Origin: JAVDCA01 sp035293985 | Lineage (GTDB): Bacteria > Pseudomonadota > Alphaproteobacteria > Rhizobiales > Xanthobacteraceae | Direction: 5' to 3' | Assembly (NCBI GenBank): GCA_035293985.1 | Contig: DATGLS010000025.1 | Span: 124,001-188,000 of the forward strand | Length of the DNA stretch: 64,000 nt | In this document: in pieces, positions 35,659-43,521 of the stretch | Layout: each line of letters begins with the position of its first letter | How positions within the stretch are numbered: the stretch's first letter is position 1 | Translations under genes and position numbers: made by a program | The notes under the pieces: model-generated | Told to the model about the DNA's origin: nothing | The model's input: the letters and a program-made list of their open reading frames with translations, nothing else | Database searches by the model: none

Positions 35659-36033
35659 TCGGCGCGCCCGCTCAGCGGCGATCAGCACGTCCAAGGGGCG
35701 CCACGGCCGGCCCAGGCGGACGACGTTGTCGGGCAACTCGTCCACGCGCTTGCTCGGCTCGGCCGAGATCATCATCACTGGCAGCTGCGGATGATGCGCT
35801 TCGAGATTCTGCGCCAGCTCGATCCCGCTGAGCCGTCCCGCGAGCTCGACGTCGGTGACGACCATCGCCATGTGGTCGCCCTTCATGTCGACCACCGCGA
35901 GCGCGGCTTCGGCGCTGTCGCATTCGATGACTTGCAGGTCGCTCTCCTCGAGCAGCGTCGCGACGAGTGCGCGCTGTTCCTGGTCGGTCTCGACGACCAG
36001 CGCAATCGGGCGTTCCGGGAGTGCCTGGCGCAT
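35650..36033 (-). CDS. Stand-alone response-regulator receiver protein, atypical
   Basis: 127 residues, receiver fold only, no output domain. The phospho-acceptor is D61 in MVVTDVELAG, the switch Ser is S90 (VMMISAE), and the acid pair is E15/D17 in VVETDQEQ. The near-invariant lysine before Pro is replaced by arginine (LGRPW, R109), which could weaken phosphorylation signalling. Such FixJ/CheY-like single-domain receivers are frequent in Bradyrhizobium-type genomes. No kinase lies nearby. The stop is inside the 13-nt tandem repeat. The upstream gap 36034-36250 shows no gene. Confidence 0.83.
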   Translation of the reverse strand: MRQALPERPIALVVETDQEQRALVATLLEESDLQVIECDSAEAALAVVDMKGDHMAMVVTDVELAGRLSGIELAQNLEAHHPQLPVMMISAEPSKRVDELPDNVVRLGRPWRPLDVLIAAERARRAA

Positions 36034-36250
36034 ATTACCTCCTTTGATCGCAGTCGATGGGTGTGAATATCCAAGGCGAACGCCGGGCGGCGGAGATTCG
36101 TTCAGCGTGGCGTCGGCAAAAGACTGATCCCGCGGCGGTAAAATCGGCCTTAATGGCGGGCGAGGCGGCGGAAACCACGCGAGCGCGATGTGTTATCGCA
36201 GTCGCCAGTTCATGTCGGTCCGCAATGGCTCTCGCCCGTAGCGTGTGCGC

Positions 36251-37228
36251 TCACATCGGCTGAAAGTGCGCTGCCTTCAGCAGTCCCTCGCTGCGCTTGA
36301 AATCCGCCGCGATGTAGCGCGCGAAATCGTCCGGCGTGGTGGTGATCGGATCCTGGCCGAGCGTCGCCAAGCGACCGGCCTTGGCGAGGGCGGCGGTTGC
36401 GTCGTTCACCGCGCCGTTGAGCCACGTGACGATCTCGACCGGCAGTCCCTTCGGTCCCCAGATGCCGTACCATGAGGCATACTCGAGGTTCGGCATTCCG
36501 CTCTCCGCCGCGGTCGGGATATCGGGGGCCAGCGGGCTGCGCTTCGCCGTCGTGGTCGCGAGGCCTTTGACGGTGCCGGCCCGCGCCTGCGGCAGCAGCA
36601 CCAGCAGCGGATCGATCATGAGCTGCACGTGGCCGCCCTCGACGTCGGTCAGCGCCGGCGCGGTGCCGCGATAGGACGTGATGGTGAGGTTCACGCCCGC
36701 ATTCTGGATGAAGGCGACCGTCGCGAGATAGCCCATCGAGCCGAGCGAGGAGGCGGCGAAAATCCACTGCGACGGATCCTTCTTCGCCGCCGCCACGACT
36801 TCGGCGATGGTCTTCTGCGGCCGGTCCTTGGCCATGATCAGCAGCATCGGCGCTTCGCCGACGCGGGCAATCGGCGTAAAGTCGGTGAGCGGATCGTACG
36901 GCACTTCGCGCATCACGAGCCGCGCGGTCGTGTGGGTCGAAGCGGAGAACAGGAGTGTATAGCCGTCCGGCGCCGCCTGGCGCACGACGAGGCCGCCGAT
37001 CGTGCCGTTCGCCCCGCCACGGTTCTCGACCACCACGGTGAGCCCGTGCTTCTCCTTGAGCGCCTGCGCGTAGAGCCGCGCCAGCACGTCGACGCCGCCC
37101 CCGGCCGCAAATGGAACGATCAGCCGGATCGGCCGGCTCTTGTCCGGATAGGCAGCGGCCCGCGCGTTGGCCGTGATCAGGCCGGCACTGGCGGCGAGCG
37201 CGGTGGTGACGAATTGGCGTCGATGCAT
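36251..37228 (-). CDS. Bug/TctC-family tricarboxylate-type solute receptor
   Basis: 325 residues. Signal peptide with RRQFVTTALAASAG (Tat- or Sec-like), mature N terminus YPDKSRPIRLIVPFAAGGGVDVLARLYAQAL, the family's ligand-binding Pro-Phe-Ala-Gly loop, then VVENRGGANGTIGG and AAPDGYTLLF. The start at 37228 has GGGAAAG upstream. No TctA/TctB membrane genes adjoin it. Bug proteins bind carboxylates, amino acids or nicotinate-like compounds; the ligand cannot be told. Confidence 0.9.
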   Translation of the reverse strand: MHRRQFVTTALAASAGLITANARAAAYPDKSRPIRLIVPFAAGGGVDVLARLYAQALKEKHGLTVVVENRGGANGTIGGLVVRQAAPDGYTLLFSASTHTTARLVMREVPYDPLTDFTPIARVGEAPMLLIMAKDRPQKTIAEVVAAAKKDPSQWIFAASSLGSMGYLATVAFIQNAGVNLTITSYRGTAPALTDVEGGHVQLMIDPLLVLLPQARAGTVKGLATTTAKRSPLAPDIPTAAESGMPNLEYASWYGIWGPKGLPVEIVTWLNGAVNDATAALAKAGRLATLGQDPITTTPDDFARYIAADFKRSEGLLKAAHFQPM

Positions 37229-37540
37229 CACGGTCTTTCCCAGGTCTTTCCATTGATGAACCGGCAATCTTTGCATGCGTGCCCGGCGGGACGAACGCGG
37301 TAAAGCGTCGCCGAGCCATGCATGTCGGGTATGGCGCAAAATCGAGCCGGCGGGCGCAGCGTCCAGACCATCGAGACCATTGCGGTCCGTCATTCTCTAT
37401 GCACTTTTGGTCGGCCAATATGTGTCGGGCGGGGACCGGGGCGGGGTAGGGTGGGCAGAGGCGCGGAACGCGCCGTGCCCACGCGGATTTTCAGACCGTG
37501 CGCACGCTTTCCTTGGCGCACCTACGAAGGACGAGCCTCC
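37229..37540. other. 312-bp gap between Bug receptor and lytic transglycosylase
   Basis: No gene was recognised. The right half holds a GTGGGCA-type palindrome (37445-37485: GGGTGGGCA..TGCCCAC with GGCGCGGAACGCGCC inside). The promoters of the two divergent genes must be here; none was identified with confidence. Confidence 0.5.
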
Positions 37541-38347
37541 ATGACCAAATGGCTTCTCGCCTGCGCGGCCCTCATCTTCTCCATCACGATCTCGATCGCG
37601 CCTGCGCTCGCCGTGCCTTGCGGCGGCGACTTCGCGAGCTGGCTTGCCGGCTTCCGCCGCGAAGCGGCGGCGCAGGGGATCTCGCAGCGTGCGCTGGCGG
37701 CGCTCGACGGGGTCACCAGCCCCGATCCGCAGGTGATCTCGCTCGATCATCGTCAGGGCGTGTTTCACCAGAGCTTCGAGCAATTCGCCGGCCACCGCAT
37801 CGCCGAGCGGCTGGCCAAGGGCCGCCGCATGATGCAGACCCACGCGGCGCTGCTCCAGCGCATCCAGGCGCGCTTCGGCGTGCCCGGCTCGATCGTGATC
37901 GCGATCTGGGGCCTGGAGACGGATTTCGGCGTCGACATCGGCAAGACGCCGACGCTGCGCGCACTCGCGACCCTCGCGCATGATTGCCGTCGCAGCGAGA
38001 TGTTCCAGGGCGAGCTGATGGCCGCGCTGCAGATCCTCTCGCGCGGGGACCTCTCGCCAGCCGAGATGCGCGGCGCCTGGGCGGGCGAGCTCGGACAGGC
38101 GCAGTTCCTGCCGACGAACTACGTCAAGTTCGCGGTCGATTTCGACGGCAACGGCAGGCGCGATCTCATCCGCAGCGTGCCCGACACGCTCGCCTCCATC
38201 GCCAACCTGCTGCACAGCTTCGGCTGGCAAGCCGGGGGCGGCTACCGCGAAGGCTCGGCCAATTTTGCGGTGCTGGCGCAGTGGAACAAGTCGAGGGTCT
38301 ACCAGCAGACCATCGCGGCGTTCGCGGAGAAATTGGACGAGAGGTAG
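37541..38347 (+). CDS. Lytic murein transglycosylase (MltB-like)
   Basis: 268 residues. Signal peptide 1-24. The SLT_2/MltB catalytic domain has the catalytic glutamate in IWGLETDFG (E126), GELGQAQFLPTNYVKFAVDFDGNGRRDL, and SIANLLHSFGW. It cleaves glycan strands to 1,6-anhydromuramic ends in the periplasm. The C-terminal peptidoglycan-binding domain found in longer relatives is absent. The start at 37541 is supported by AGGACGAGCC and the signal peptide that follows. It is flanked on both sides by GTGGGCA palindromes. Confidence 0.9.
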   Translation: MTKWLLACAALIFSITISIAPALAVPCGGDFASWLAGFRREAAAQGISQRALAALDGVTSPDPQVISLDHRQGVFHQSFEQFAGHRIAERLAKGRRMMQTHAALLQRIQARFGVPGSIVIAIWGLETDFGVDIGKTPTLRALATLAHDCRRSEMFQGELMAALQILSRGDLSPAEMRGAWAGELGQAQFLPTNYVKFAVDFDGNGRRDLIRSVPDTLASIANLLHSFGWQAGGGYREGSANFAVLAQWNKSRVYQQTIAAFAEKLDER

Positions 38348-38430
38348 GGTGGGCAGCGCGAAGCGTGCCCACCGCTGACTGCACGCGGGCACGGCCCGCC
38401 TTGCCCGCCTTTGGCTTGCCCACCTTACGA
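38346..38430. repeat. GTGGGCA-type intergenic palindromes
   Basis: AGGGTGGGCA..TGCCCACC (38346-38372, with CGCGAAGCG between) and GGTGGGCAAG-like arms (GCTTGCCCACC at 38415-38425). It lies just after the transglycosylase stop and could end that transcript. Same class as 24052, 37445 and 51881. Confidence 0.6.
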
Positions 38431-38455
38431 AGCCCGAGAATGACCGCTGTGGAGA

Positions 38456-39211
38456 CTATCCTGGGAGGAACAGCGCGAACGGCTCCTCGACCGTGCGCTT
38501 GAGGTACTGCCGGTACATCGCGAAGCAGGAGTCGGCTGGTCCGACGCGTCCGAAGTGGGCTTCCTTCATCCCGCGCAGCGGAATGAGCGCGATCGGCGCC
38601 GCCACGGGCGTGAGCTGGGCACCGCGGCCCACCTGCAGCGTGGTGAGAATGCCGTACATCTCGCCCGAGATGGTCGGCCGCGTGACGATGATCAGTCGAT
38701 ACTGCCCGTGCACGTTGGTGACGAGATAGATATGGCCGGACGGCGCCGGCATCGAGACGAGCCCCTGCTGCGTAAAGGCGGCGTCGAGCCGCTCCGATTC
38801 CTTGAACGTCAGCCGTGATGCCGCCTCGTCCCAGGCGATCTCGGTGCGATAGGCGTAGATCGCATCCTTGTCGCCGAACGAGGGGCGCAGCGTGAGGTAC
38901 GCGCCCTCGATCCATTGCACGGCGCGACGCGAATAGAAGCCGAGCTCGTCCGGCGCGACCCCGTTCGGCGCCGCCACCGGCGTCTGGCTGTTGCGCAACG
39001 TGACGCCCAGCGCCTGCTCGAGCCGGATCGTGGTCGCGAGCGTGAACGGTCGCCGGCCGGACAGCGCCTTCTCCAGCGTCGAGATGCTGATCTTCGCCTG
39101 ATCGGCCAGCAGCTGGCGCGAGATGCGCCGGCGCGCCAGCTCCTCGCGGATCTGCGTCGCGACCAGCCGGCTCTGGTCGTCCGTCAGCTTGGTCTCGGTC
39201 GTGACCTGCAT
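38456..39211 (-). CDS. XRE-type helix-turn-helix regulator with C-terminal ligand domain
   Basis: 251 residues. HTH at about 18-72 (LVATQIREELARRRISRQLLADQAKISISTLEKALSGRRPF). The remaining 170 residues form a beta-rich domain of unknown type (AVQWIEGAYLTLRPSFGDKDAIYAYRTEI, then MYRQYLKRTVEEPFALF at the end), present in other Rhizobiales XRE proteins. It is divergent from the sortase-target gene; the intervening 258 bp contain a 15-nt tandem repeat. It may control that operon (inference from position only). Confidence 0.8.
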   Translation of the reverse strand: MQVTTETKLTDDQSRLVATQIREELARRRISRQLLADQAKISISTLEKALSGRRPFTLATTIRLEQALGVTLRNSQTPVAAPNGVAPDELGFYSRRAVQWIEGAYLTLRPSFGDKDAIYAYRTEIAWDEAASRLTFKESERLDAAFTQQGLVSMPAPSGHIYLVTNVHGQYRLIIVTRPTISGEMYGILTTLQVGRGAQLTPVAAPIALIPLRGMKEAHFGRVGPADSCFAMYRQYLKRTVEEPFALFLPG

Positions 39212-39229
39212 CGGGCCCCCTCGGCTCCC

Positions 39230-39319
39230 ACGTCTGCGAGTATTGCGTCTTCAGATATCGCGTCTTCGGACATCAAGGCTTCGCGTGCCGCGTCTGCGAG
39301 GATCGCGTCCGTACAAGCC
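39230..39319. repeat. Six degenerate 15-nt tandem units
   Basis: Phase-locked 15-nt units begin at 39230, 39245, 39260, 39275, 39290 and 39305, each of the form GCGTCTKCGRRYATC; units 1 and 5 share an exact CGTCTGCGAG 60 nt apart, and units 2 and 3 share GCGTCTTC. Unit 4 is the most diverged. It lies between the divergent XRE gene and the VIT/VWA gene. No start or Shine-Dalgarno links it to either protein, so it appears to be a non-coding minisatellite in the control region. Confidence 0.7.
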
Positions 39320-39469
39320 CTCACATATCCGCACCGGGCCGGATTCGGCAAGGCGCAACCCGACGGGGCGGTGCTGAACAAGCCGAAACTAGGCGCTCGT
39401 ACGCCGGCGCGTTTGCGCCGACAAAACACGGCGGGCGCTACGGGGTGGACATCTGGAGGAGGGCAACTC

Positions 39470-41857
39470 ATGGATAGTCCGATTCAGCAACCCGGCACGC
39501 TCGGGTCTCGCTCATCGAACGGTCCCCTGATCCTGCCGCGGCCCTGGGTCGCCGCGATCCAACTCATTCTCGGGATTGTGGTGGCAATTGCGGCAATTTT
39601 GGCCGTGGTGCCGCGCGCCCGAGCGCAAGGTGCGCCGGCGCCGGCCGCCGCTTCGACGCGACATCTCTCCCTCGCCGAGGTCCATTCCGGCGCGCTGCTG
39701 CTGCGCGCCGACGGCGTCGGCTACGTCGAGGCACCACTGGTCGCGACCGACGTCGACTTGACCGTCAGCGGCCCGACCGCGCGCGGCCGCGTCACCCAGC
39801 TCTTTCACAATCCGACCGACCACTGGGTCGAGGCGGTCTATGTCTATCCGCTGTCCGAGGGCAGCGCGGTCGACACGCTCAAAATGGTGGTGGGTGAGCG
39901 CATCATCGTCGGCGACGTGATGGAGCGAAAGAGCGCGCAGAAGATCTACGAGGACGCAAAGGCTGCCGGCCACAAGGCTGCCCTGATGACGCAGGAGCGG
40001 CCGAACATCTTCACCAACGCGGTCGCCAACATCGCGCCGGGCGAAAGCGTGCTGGTGCAGATCGAGTACCAGGAGCCGGTGCACCAGTCGGGCGGCGAGT
40101 TCTCGCTGCGCATCCCGCTCGTGGTCGCGCCGCGCTACAACCCCGCCCCGGTGGTGCAGACCGTCGCGCTCGACGATCGCCGCAATGGCTGGGGCGCGAT
40201 CACGAATCCGGTCCCCGACCGCGCCCGCATCGAGCCGCCGGTGCTCGATCCGCGCACCAATCCCGCCGTCAATCCGGTCGCCATCACGGTGCGGCTGCAG
40301 GCCGGCTTCCCGCTCGGCTCGGTGAAGAGTGCGCACCATCAGATCACCGTCGAGGAGCCTTCGGCCGACGTGCGCGTCATCAGGCTCGCCGACGAGGTCG
40401 TCCCGGCCGACCGCGATTTCGAGCTCACCTGGGCCCCGGCCGCGACCAATGCGCCGTCGGTCGGGCTCTTCCGCGAGCATGTCGGCGATGCCGACTACCT
40501 CCTCGCTTTCGTCACCCCGCCGGCGCTCACCGACGCGGTGCAGCAGCCACGCCCGCGCGAGATGGTCTTCGTCATCGACAATTCCGGCTCGATGGGTGGC
40601 ACCTCGATCACCCAAGCGAAGGCGAGCCTGCTCTACGGGCTCGCGCATTTGAAAACGGGCGACCGCTTCAACGTCATCCGTTTCGACAACACCATGGAAG
40701 CGCTGTTTCCCGACACGGTGCCGGCCGATGCCGCCAATCTCGATCGTGCCAAGGCGTTCGTGTCGGCGATCGAGGCGCGCGGCGGCACCGAGATGGTGCC
40801 GCCGATGCAGGCCGCGCTCACCGACGCGCGCGGCGCCGACAGCACCTATCTGCGCCAGGTCGTCTTCCTCACCGACGGCGAGATCGGCAACGAGCAGCAG
40901 CTGTTCGACACCATCGCGGCCATGCGCGGACGCTCGCGCGTCTACATGGTCGGCATCGGCGCGTCGCCGAACAGCTTCCTGATGACGCGCGCCTCCGAGA
41001 TCGGCCGCGGCACCTACACGCACATCGGCTCGGTCGACCAGGTCGAGACGCGCATGCGCGCCTTGTTCGACAAGCTCGAGAACCCGATCATCACCGGGCT
41101 CACGGCGACCTACGCGGGCGAGGCCGATGTCACGCCGGCGCTGTTGCCCGATCTCTATCGCGGCGAGCCGGTGGTGCTCGCCGCCAAGGTGGCTTCCCTC
41201 ACCGGCACGCTCGACATCAGCGGGCACATCGGCGATCGACCGTGGGTCGTGCACCTGCCGGTCGCCAATGCGGCCGAGGGGCAGGGCATCTCCAAGCTGT
41301 GGGCGCGCCGCAAGATCGCCGACGCCGAGGTCGCGTATACCCTCCATCAGATTGCGCAGAGCGAGGCCGACCGCCGCGTTCTCGATCTCGCTCTCGCGCA
41401 TCATCTGGTGAGCCGCCTCACCAGTCTGGTCGCGGTCGACACCACGCCGAGCCGGCCCGCCGGCGCGCGCCTCACCCACACCGAGCTGCCGCTCAACCTG
41501 CCGGCCGGCTGGGATTTCGACAAAGTGTTCGGCCGGCGCGGGGAGGACCAGCCGACCGTGCCGGCGCCGCATCGCAAGGACGACCACGCCGATGCCGGAC
41601 ACGTGCAGCTTGCGGCCGCCACCGCGGCGCCATCATCGCCCGCGCGCGCCGTCGTCGTGCCGACGGTCGTCCGGAACGCCGGCGTCACCCTGCCGCAGAC
41701 CGCGACCGATGCGGAGCTGCGCATGATCGCGGGTGCGATCCTGGTGGTCTTCAGCTTCCTTCTCCTCACCTTGCGCCAGTCCGTGCATGTCCCGGCGACG
41801 TGGTTCGCGTCTCGCCGGCGAGCACATGCGACACGGAGTATCGGACGGGAGCGGTGA
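39470..41857 (+). CDS. VIT/VWA surface protein with LPxTA sorting signal
   Basis: 795 residues. An N-terminal hydrophobic signal (about 26-52), a VIT domain (about 65-200: DVDLTVSGPTARGRVTQLFHNP, WVEAVYVYPLSEGSAV), then a VWA domain with the MIDAS motif DNSGSMGG and TDGEIGN. The C terminus holds LPQTA (741-745), a hydrophobic helix and a basic tail: a sortase sorting signal, with Ala in place of the Gly of Gram-positive LPxTG. This matches the proteobacterial sortase-target family. ATG at 39470 has GGAGGAGGGC. The sortase gene starts 7 nt after its stop. Confidence 0.88.
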   Translation: MDSPIQQPGTLGSRSSNGPLILPRPWVAAIQLILGIVVAIAAILAVVPRARAQGAPAPAAASTRHLSLAEVHSGALLLRADGVGYVEAPLVATDVDLTVSGPTARGRVTQLFHNPTDHWVEAVYVYPLSEGSAVDTLKMVVGERIIVGDVMERKSAQKIYEDAKAAGHKAALMTQERPNIFTNAVANIAPGESVLVQIEYQEPVHQSGGEFSLRIPLVVAPRYNPAPVVQTVALDDRRNGWGAITNPVPDRARIEPPVLDPRTNPAVNPVAITVRLQAGFPLGSVKSAHHQITVEEPSADVRVIRLADEVVPADRDFELTWAPAATNAPSVGLFREHVGDADYLLAFVTPPALTDAVQQPRPREMVFVIDNSGSMGGTSITQAKASLLYGLAHLKTGDRFNVIRFDNTMEALFPDTVPADAANLDRAKAFVSAIEARGGTEMVPPMQAALTDARGADSTYLRQVVFLTDGEIGNEQQLFDTIAAMRGRSRVYMVGIGASPNSFLMTRASEIGRGTYTHIGSVDQVETRMRALFDKLENPIITGLTATYAGEADVTPALLPDLYRGEPVVLAAKVASLTGTLDISGHIGDRPWVVHLPVANAAEGQGISKLWARRKIADAEVAYTLHQIAQSEADRRVLDLALAHHLVSRLTSLVAVDTTPSRPAGARLTHTELPLNLPAGWDFDKVFGRRGEDQPTVPAPHRKDDHADAGHVQLAAATAAPSSPARAVVVPTVVRNAGVTLPQTATDAELRMIAGAILVVFSFLLLTLRQSVHVPATWFASRRRAHATRSIGRER

Positions 41858-41864
41858 GGAAACG

Positions 41865-42503
41865 ATGTCGGCGCTTCCCCTTCCCCCCGCGTCGACATTG
41901 CGGCGGCCGTCGCGTCTCCCCACCGCGGCGGCCGCCATGCTTTGCGTCCTCGGCCTCGGGCTGTTCGGCCAGGGCCTGTGGATCCATGCCAAGGCGTTGC
42001 TCGCGCAGGTCCTGCTCGAGCGCGCCTTCGCGGCAACGCTCGCGAGCGGGCATCCGGTCAAGCCGTGGAGCTGGGCCGATACCTGGCCGGTCGCCCGCAT
42101 CGAGGTGCCGCGGCTCGGCCGCGCCGAGATCGCGCTCGCCGGCGCGAGCGGTCAGGCGCTGGCGTTCGGCCCGGGCCATGTCGAGCGCACGCCCGAGGCG
42201 GGCGAGCGCGGCACCGCCGTCTATGCGGCGCACCGCGACACGAGCTTTGCGTTCCTGGGCGAGGTGCGGATCGGCGATGAGATCCGCGTTACGCGCCGCG
42301 ATGGGCAAATGTTCCGCTTCCGCGTCACCGACACGTCGGTGGTGCGCTTCGATGCCTCCGGCATCGACCCGCACGCGGACGGCCGCAACCTCGTGCTCGC
42401 CACCTGCTGGCCGCTCGACGGCAAGCTCTTCGGCCCGCTGCGCTACCTCGTCCGCGCCGCGATCATCCCGCGCGTGGCCGCCGCGCCTCGCAACGATCCA
42501 TGA
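41865..42503 (+). CDS. Gram-negative (class GN) sortase
   Basis: 212 residues. A single N-terminal transmembrane segment (about 20-40) and the sortase barrel with the catalytic His in VYAAHRDTSF (H123), Cys in LATCWPLDGK (C181) and Arg in GPLRYLV (R193). It cleaves the LPxT-type signal of the upstream VIT/VWA protein and joins it to an unknown acceptor in this didermic envelope. GAGGAAACG precedes ATG at 41865. Its stop overlaps the next gene as ATGA. Confidence 0.9.
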   Translation: MSALPLPPASTLRRPSRLPTAAAAMLCVLGLGLFGQGLWIHAKALLAQVLLERAFAATLASGHPVKPWSWADTWPVARIEVPRLGRAEIALAGASGQALAFGPGHVERTPEAGERGTAVYAAHRDTSFAFLGEVRIGDEIRVTRRDGQMFRFRVTDTSVVRFDASGIDPHADGRNLVLATCWPLDGKLFGPLRYLVRAAIIPRVAAAPRNDP

Positions 42504-43504
42504 GCCCCGCCATGATGCGCCTGCCCCGGCTGGCCGCCGCCTTGCGCCCGCTCGTGCGCCCTGCTCTCGGGCTCGTCGTCTTCGTGGCGATCGGAGTGGC
42601 CTGCGTCTACGCCGTCGCGGGTTCCTACGGGCTCAACATCGTGCTTCATCGCGGCGGCACCCTGTGGGTCCCGGTCGCCGCCAATGATCCGCGTCTGTCG
42701 AGCTCGATGCGGCTCGCCTTGCACAACCGGTCCATCGCCGCGACCCCCGGCGGCTTCGCGTGGCGATCGATCGGGCCGGGCTTCGAGGTGGCCGAGCTGC
42801 CGGTGACCGCGAATGGCGCCACAGTCGACCAGATCCTGCTCGCACGCGTCGATCCGGCCAGGTTTCGCTTCGTCGTGCGCACGGCGCCGGCCGGCAATCG
42901 AAACCTCGACGAATGGATGGCCGCGCTCAACGCCGCGCTGGTCATCAACGGCAGCTACTTCACGCGCGACGGCACGCCGGATACGCCGCTCGTGAGCGGC
43001 GGTGTGGCATTGGGACCGAAGACCTATTTGGCCAAGCACGGTGCCTTCGTCGCCTCGGCGACCTTTGTCGGCGTGCATGACCTTGCCAAGGAGGATTGGC
43101 ATACGCTGCTGCGCGGCGCCGACGACGCCATGGTGTCGTTCCCGATGCTGGTCACCGCCGATGGCGCCAGCCGCGTCAATGCCGACTGGCAGCGCCTCGC
43201 CAACCGCAGCTTCGTCGGGCAGGACCGCTCCGGCCGCATCGTCCTCGGCACGACCACGGACGCTTTCTTCGCGCTCGATCGATTTGCCGACTTCTTGGCC
43301 AAAGCGCCGCTCGACCTTGCGCTCGCGCTCAACCTCGACGGCGGGCCGGTCGCGTCCCAGGGGATCGCGCTCAACGGCTATCGTCGCGACTACTGCGGCC
43401 AGTGGGAGCTCGCGGCGCGCGGCGGCCGCATGCGCCTGCTCGCCTCGATCATCGGCACCCGTTGCTGGGAGATGCCGATCGTCCTCGCGGTCCTGCCGAA
43501 ATAG
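42500..43504 (+). CDS. Phosphodiester-glycosidase-domain (NAGPA/DUF2233) protein
   Basis: 334 residues. One N-terminal membrane segment (about 15-40), then a NAGPA-like domain: ALVINGSYFTRDGTPDTPL, GRIVLGTTTDAFFALDRFADFL and the conserved LALNLDGGPVASQGIALNG. These domains remove N-acetylglucosamine from phosphodiester linkages in relatives such as the mammalian uncovering enzyme. It overlaps the sortase stop by 4 nt (ATGA), so it is translationally coupled. A link between sortase and envelope phospho-glycan chemistry is possible but unproven. Confidence 0.83.
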   Translation: MSPAMMRLPRLAAALRPLVRPALGLVVFVAIGVACVYAVAGSYGLNIVLHRGGTLWVPVAANDPRLSSSMRLALHNRSIAATPGGFAWRSIGPGFEVAELPVTANGATVDQILLARVDPARFRFVVRTAPAGNRNLDEWMAALNAALVINGSYFTRDGTPDTPLVSGGVALGPKTYLAKHGAFVASATFVGVHDLAKEDWHTLLRGADDAMVSFPMLVTADGASRVNADWQRLANRSFVGQDRSGRIVLGTTTDAFFALDRFADFLAKAPLDLALALNLDGGPVASQGIALNGYRRDYCGQWELAARGGRMRLLASIIGTRCWEMPIVLAVLPK

Positions 43505-43521
43505 CTTCTGGAAAAGCTTGC

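Noticed and set aside
39230..39319. 15-nt units as coding repeats of a pentapeptide protein
   Set aside because: No start codon, Shine-Dalgarno or stop fits a protein there, and both flanking genes have good starts outside it.
39512..41602. 696-codon frame antisense to the VIT/VWA gene
   Set aside because: Shadow of a well-supported gene with its domains, sorting signal and Shine-Dalgarno.
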